From Chenggangzhangella methanolivorans (GTDB lineage Bacteria > Pseudomonadota > Alphaproteobacteria > Rhizobiales > Methylopilaceae): a DNA stretch of 64,000 bases. The notes under the pieces were generated by a model that searched no databases, had not been told where the DNA came from, and saw only the letters and a program-made list of their open reading frames with translations. Of the stretch, positions 63,231 to 64,000 are shown piece after piece. The stretch lies in the NCBI RefSeq assembly GCF_019797865.1, contig NZ_CP081869.1, forward strand, positions 3,672,501-3,736,500, given 5' to 3'. Made by a program: the position numbers and the translations under genes. The stretch's first letter is position 1. Every line of letters begins with the position of its first letter.

Positions 63231-63295
63231 CAAGCAGTCCTCCAAATGGCCAAAAGCCATACCTCAGGGAGGACCACTTCTCAGGGGGCAGACCA

Positions 63296-64000
63296 GACCG
63301 TCTACGTGATGACGGGCCGCGAGATCTGGCGGCGGATGGTAAAGTTCTGGGGCGCGCTGTTCGGCATCAACTTCGCCATGGGTGTCGCGACGGGCGTGAC
63401 CATGGAGTTCCAGTTCGGCACGAACTGGGCCTACTACAGCCATTACGTCGGTGACGTGTTTGGGGCGCCGCTCGCCATCGAGGGCATGATGGCCTTCTTC
63501 CTCGAGGCGACGTTCATCGGCCTGTTCTTCTTCGGCTGGGAGCGGCTCTCACGCGTCGGCCACCTCGTGGTGACCTGGCTGCTCGCGCTCGGCACGGACC
63601 TGTCGGCGCTCTGGATCCTGATCGCCAACGGCTGGATGCAGAACCCGGTCGGGGCGACGTTCAATCCCGACACCATGCGGATGGAGGTCTCCGACTTCTC
63701 CGCGCTGATCTTCAACCCGGTCGCCCAGGCGAAGTTCGTCCACACGGTGAGCGCCGGATACGTCACGGGCGCCGTCTTCGTGCTCGCGATCAGCGCCCTC
63801 TACCTCCTGCGCGGCCGCCACGTGGACCTCGCCAAGCGCTCGGCCACCGTCGCCGCGAGCTTCGGCCTCGCCGCGGCGTGTCGGTCGTCGTGCTCGGCGA
63901 CGAGAGCGGCTACACGACGGGCGAGAACCAGAGGATGAAGCTCGCCGCCATCGAGGCGATGTGGAAAACCGAGCCCGCCCCGGCGTCCTTCACCCTGTTC
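63296..64000 (+). pseudogene. cydA: cytochrome bd-type quinol oxidase subunit I, 5' end lost to an IS, cut by the window edge
   Basis: Immediately after the IS the frame reads [40 protein letters not shown] and [20 protein letters not shown], then [20 protein letters not shown]: helices 2-5 of CydA/CioA including the heme-ligand region. About 40 N-terminal residues, with the first helix and a heme-ligand His, are missing. The frame also breaks near 63877 (continuing [20 protein letters not shown], part of the quinol-binding loop) and runs off the right edge. A functional oxidase from this copy is unlikely. Confidence 0.85.

Larger units (their letters stand above)
62008..63295 (-). mobile_element. 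IS3-family element (IS407-like), copy B, inverted, 1288 bp
   Basis: Same ends and length as copy A, opposite orientation, nearly identical sequence. Its outer (right) end abuts cydA coding sequence at 63296. Together with copy A it forms a composite-transposon-like structure around a 297-bp fragment. No target duplication is evident at either side. Confidence 0.9.

Noticed and set aside
60423..63295. A functional composite transposon
   Set aside because: The IS copies have inverted orientation, but neither outer nor inner flanks show a target duplication, both transposases carry the same frame break, and the enclosed DNA is only a gene fragment.

Overview
This is a GC-rich window whose gene content suggests an alphaproteobacterium, most likely of the order Hyphomicrobiales (Rhizobiales). 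Pointers are an HWE-family hybrid kinase, the Lys-rich 45-aa / 89-aa small-protein pair, a DipZ-MsrB-MsrA neighbourhood and a spore-photoproduct-lyase-like radical SAM protein. I cannot name the genus. Many otherwise intact genes carry single-base indels, some as compensating pairs that scramble only 15-25 codons. Base-level quality of the sequence is therefore suspect; I merged split reading frames and say so in each entry.

Layout. Positions 1-7.7 kb hold a leftward sulfur-scavenging block: an LLM flavin oxidoreductase, a sulfonate-type ABC system (ssuABC), a methionine ABC system (metNIQ) and a second LLM monooxygenase. From 8-20.8 kb come small conserved proteins, a cold-shock gene, a VOC protein, an HWE hybrid kinase with an in-frame amber codon, an MFS transporter with its AraC regulator, msrB/msrA with a DipZ fragment between them, and a TetR-controlled PfpI gene with two identical operators.

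20.9-29.1 kb is the most interesting part. Two COG4705-type membrane proteins surround an operon of a small membrane protein, a 2OG-Fe(II) oxygenase and an 896-aa fusion (membrane segments, ATP-grasp, methyltransferase). A small periplasmic protein and a QseBC/PmrAB-like two-component system follow. The same direct-repeat box (ACTTAG-N5-A[C/A]TTAG, 11-bp period) lies upstream of all three leftward transcription units, one copy being in the divergent region shared with the regulator. This looks like one envelope-stress regulon with unknown chemistry.

29.2-43.6 kb lies between two direct repeats containing the 3' end of a tRNA-Gly(GCC). It carries a GlxA-type regulator, an SDR, two tautomerases, a TTT transporter binding protein with an FAD enzyme and a GntR regulator, a type III polyketide synthase / methyltransferase / flavoprotein operon, a PhoPQ-like pair and a collagen-like exported protein.

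43.9-49.3 kb has IS5- and IS110-family elements and a 1042-aa hybrid kinase whose N-terminus is a ParD-like ribbon-helix-helix segment. 49.9-55.6 kb is a stress-type set (Dps, PepSY protein, radical SAM, PfpI, hydrolase, SDR). 55.9-59.7 kb is an aconitase X / TTT / GntR catabolic locus. The right end is wreckage: gene fragments, a low-GC gene, two inverted 1288-bp IS3-family copies enclosing a piece of a phage-type helicase, and a cydA that has lost its 5' end to the second IS copy.
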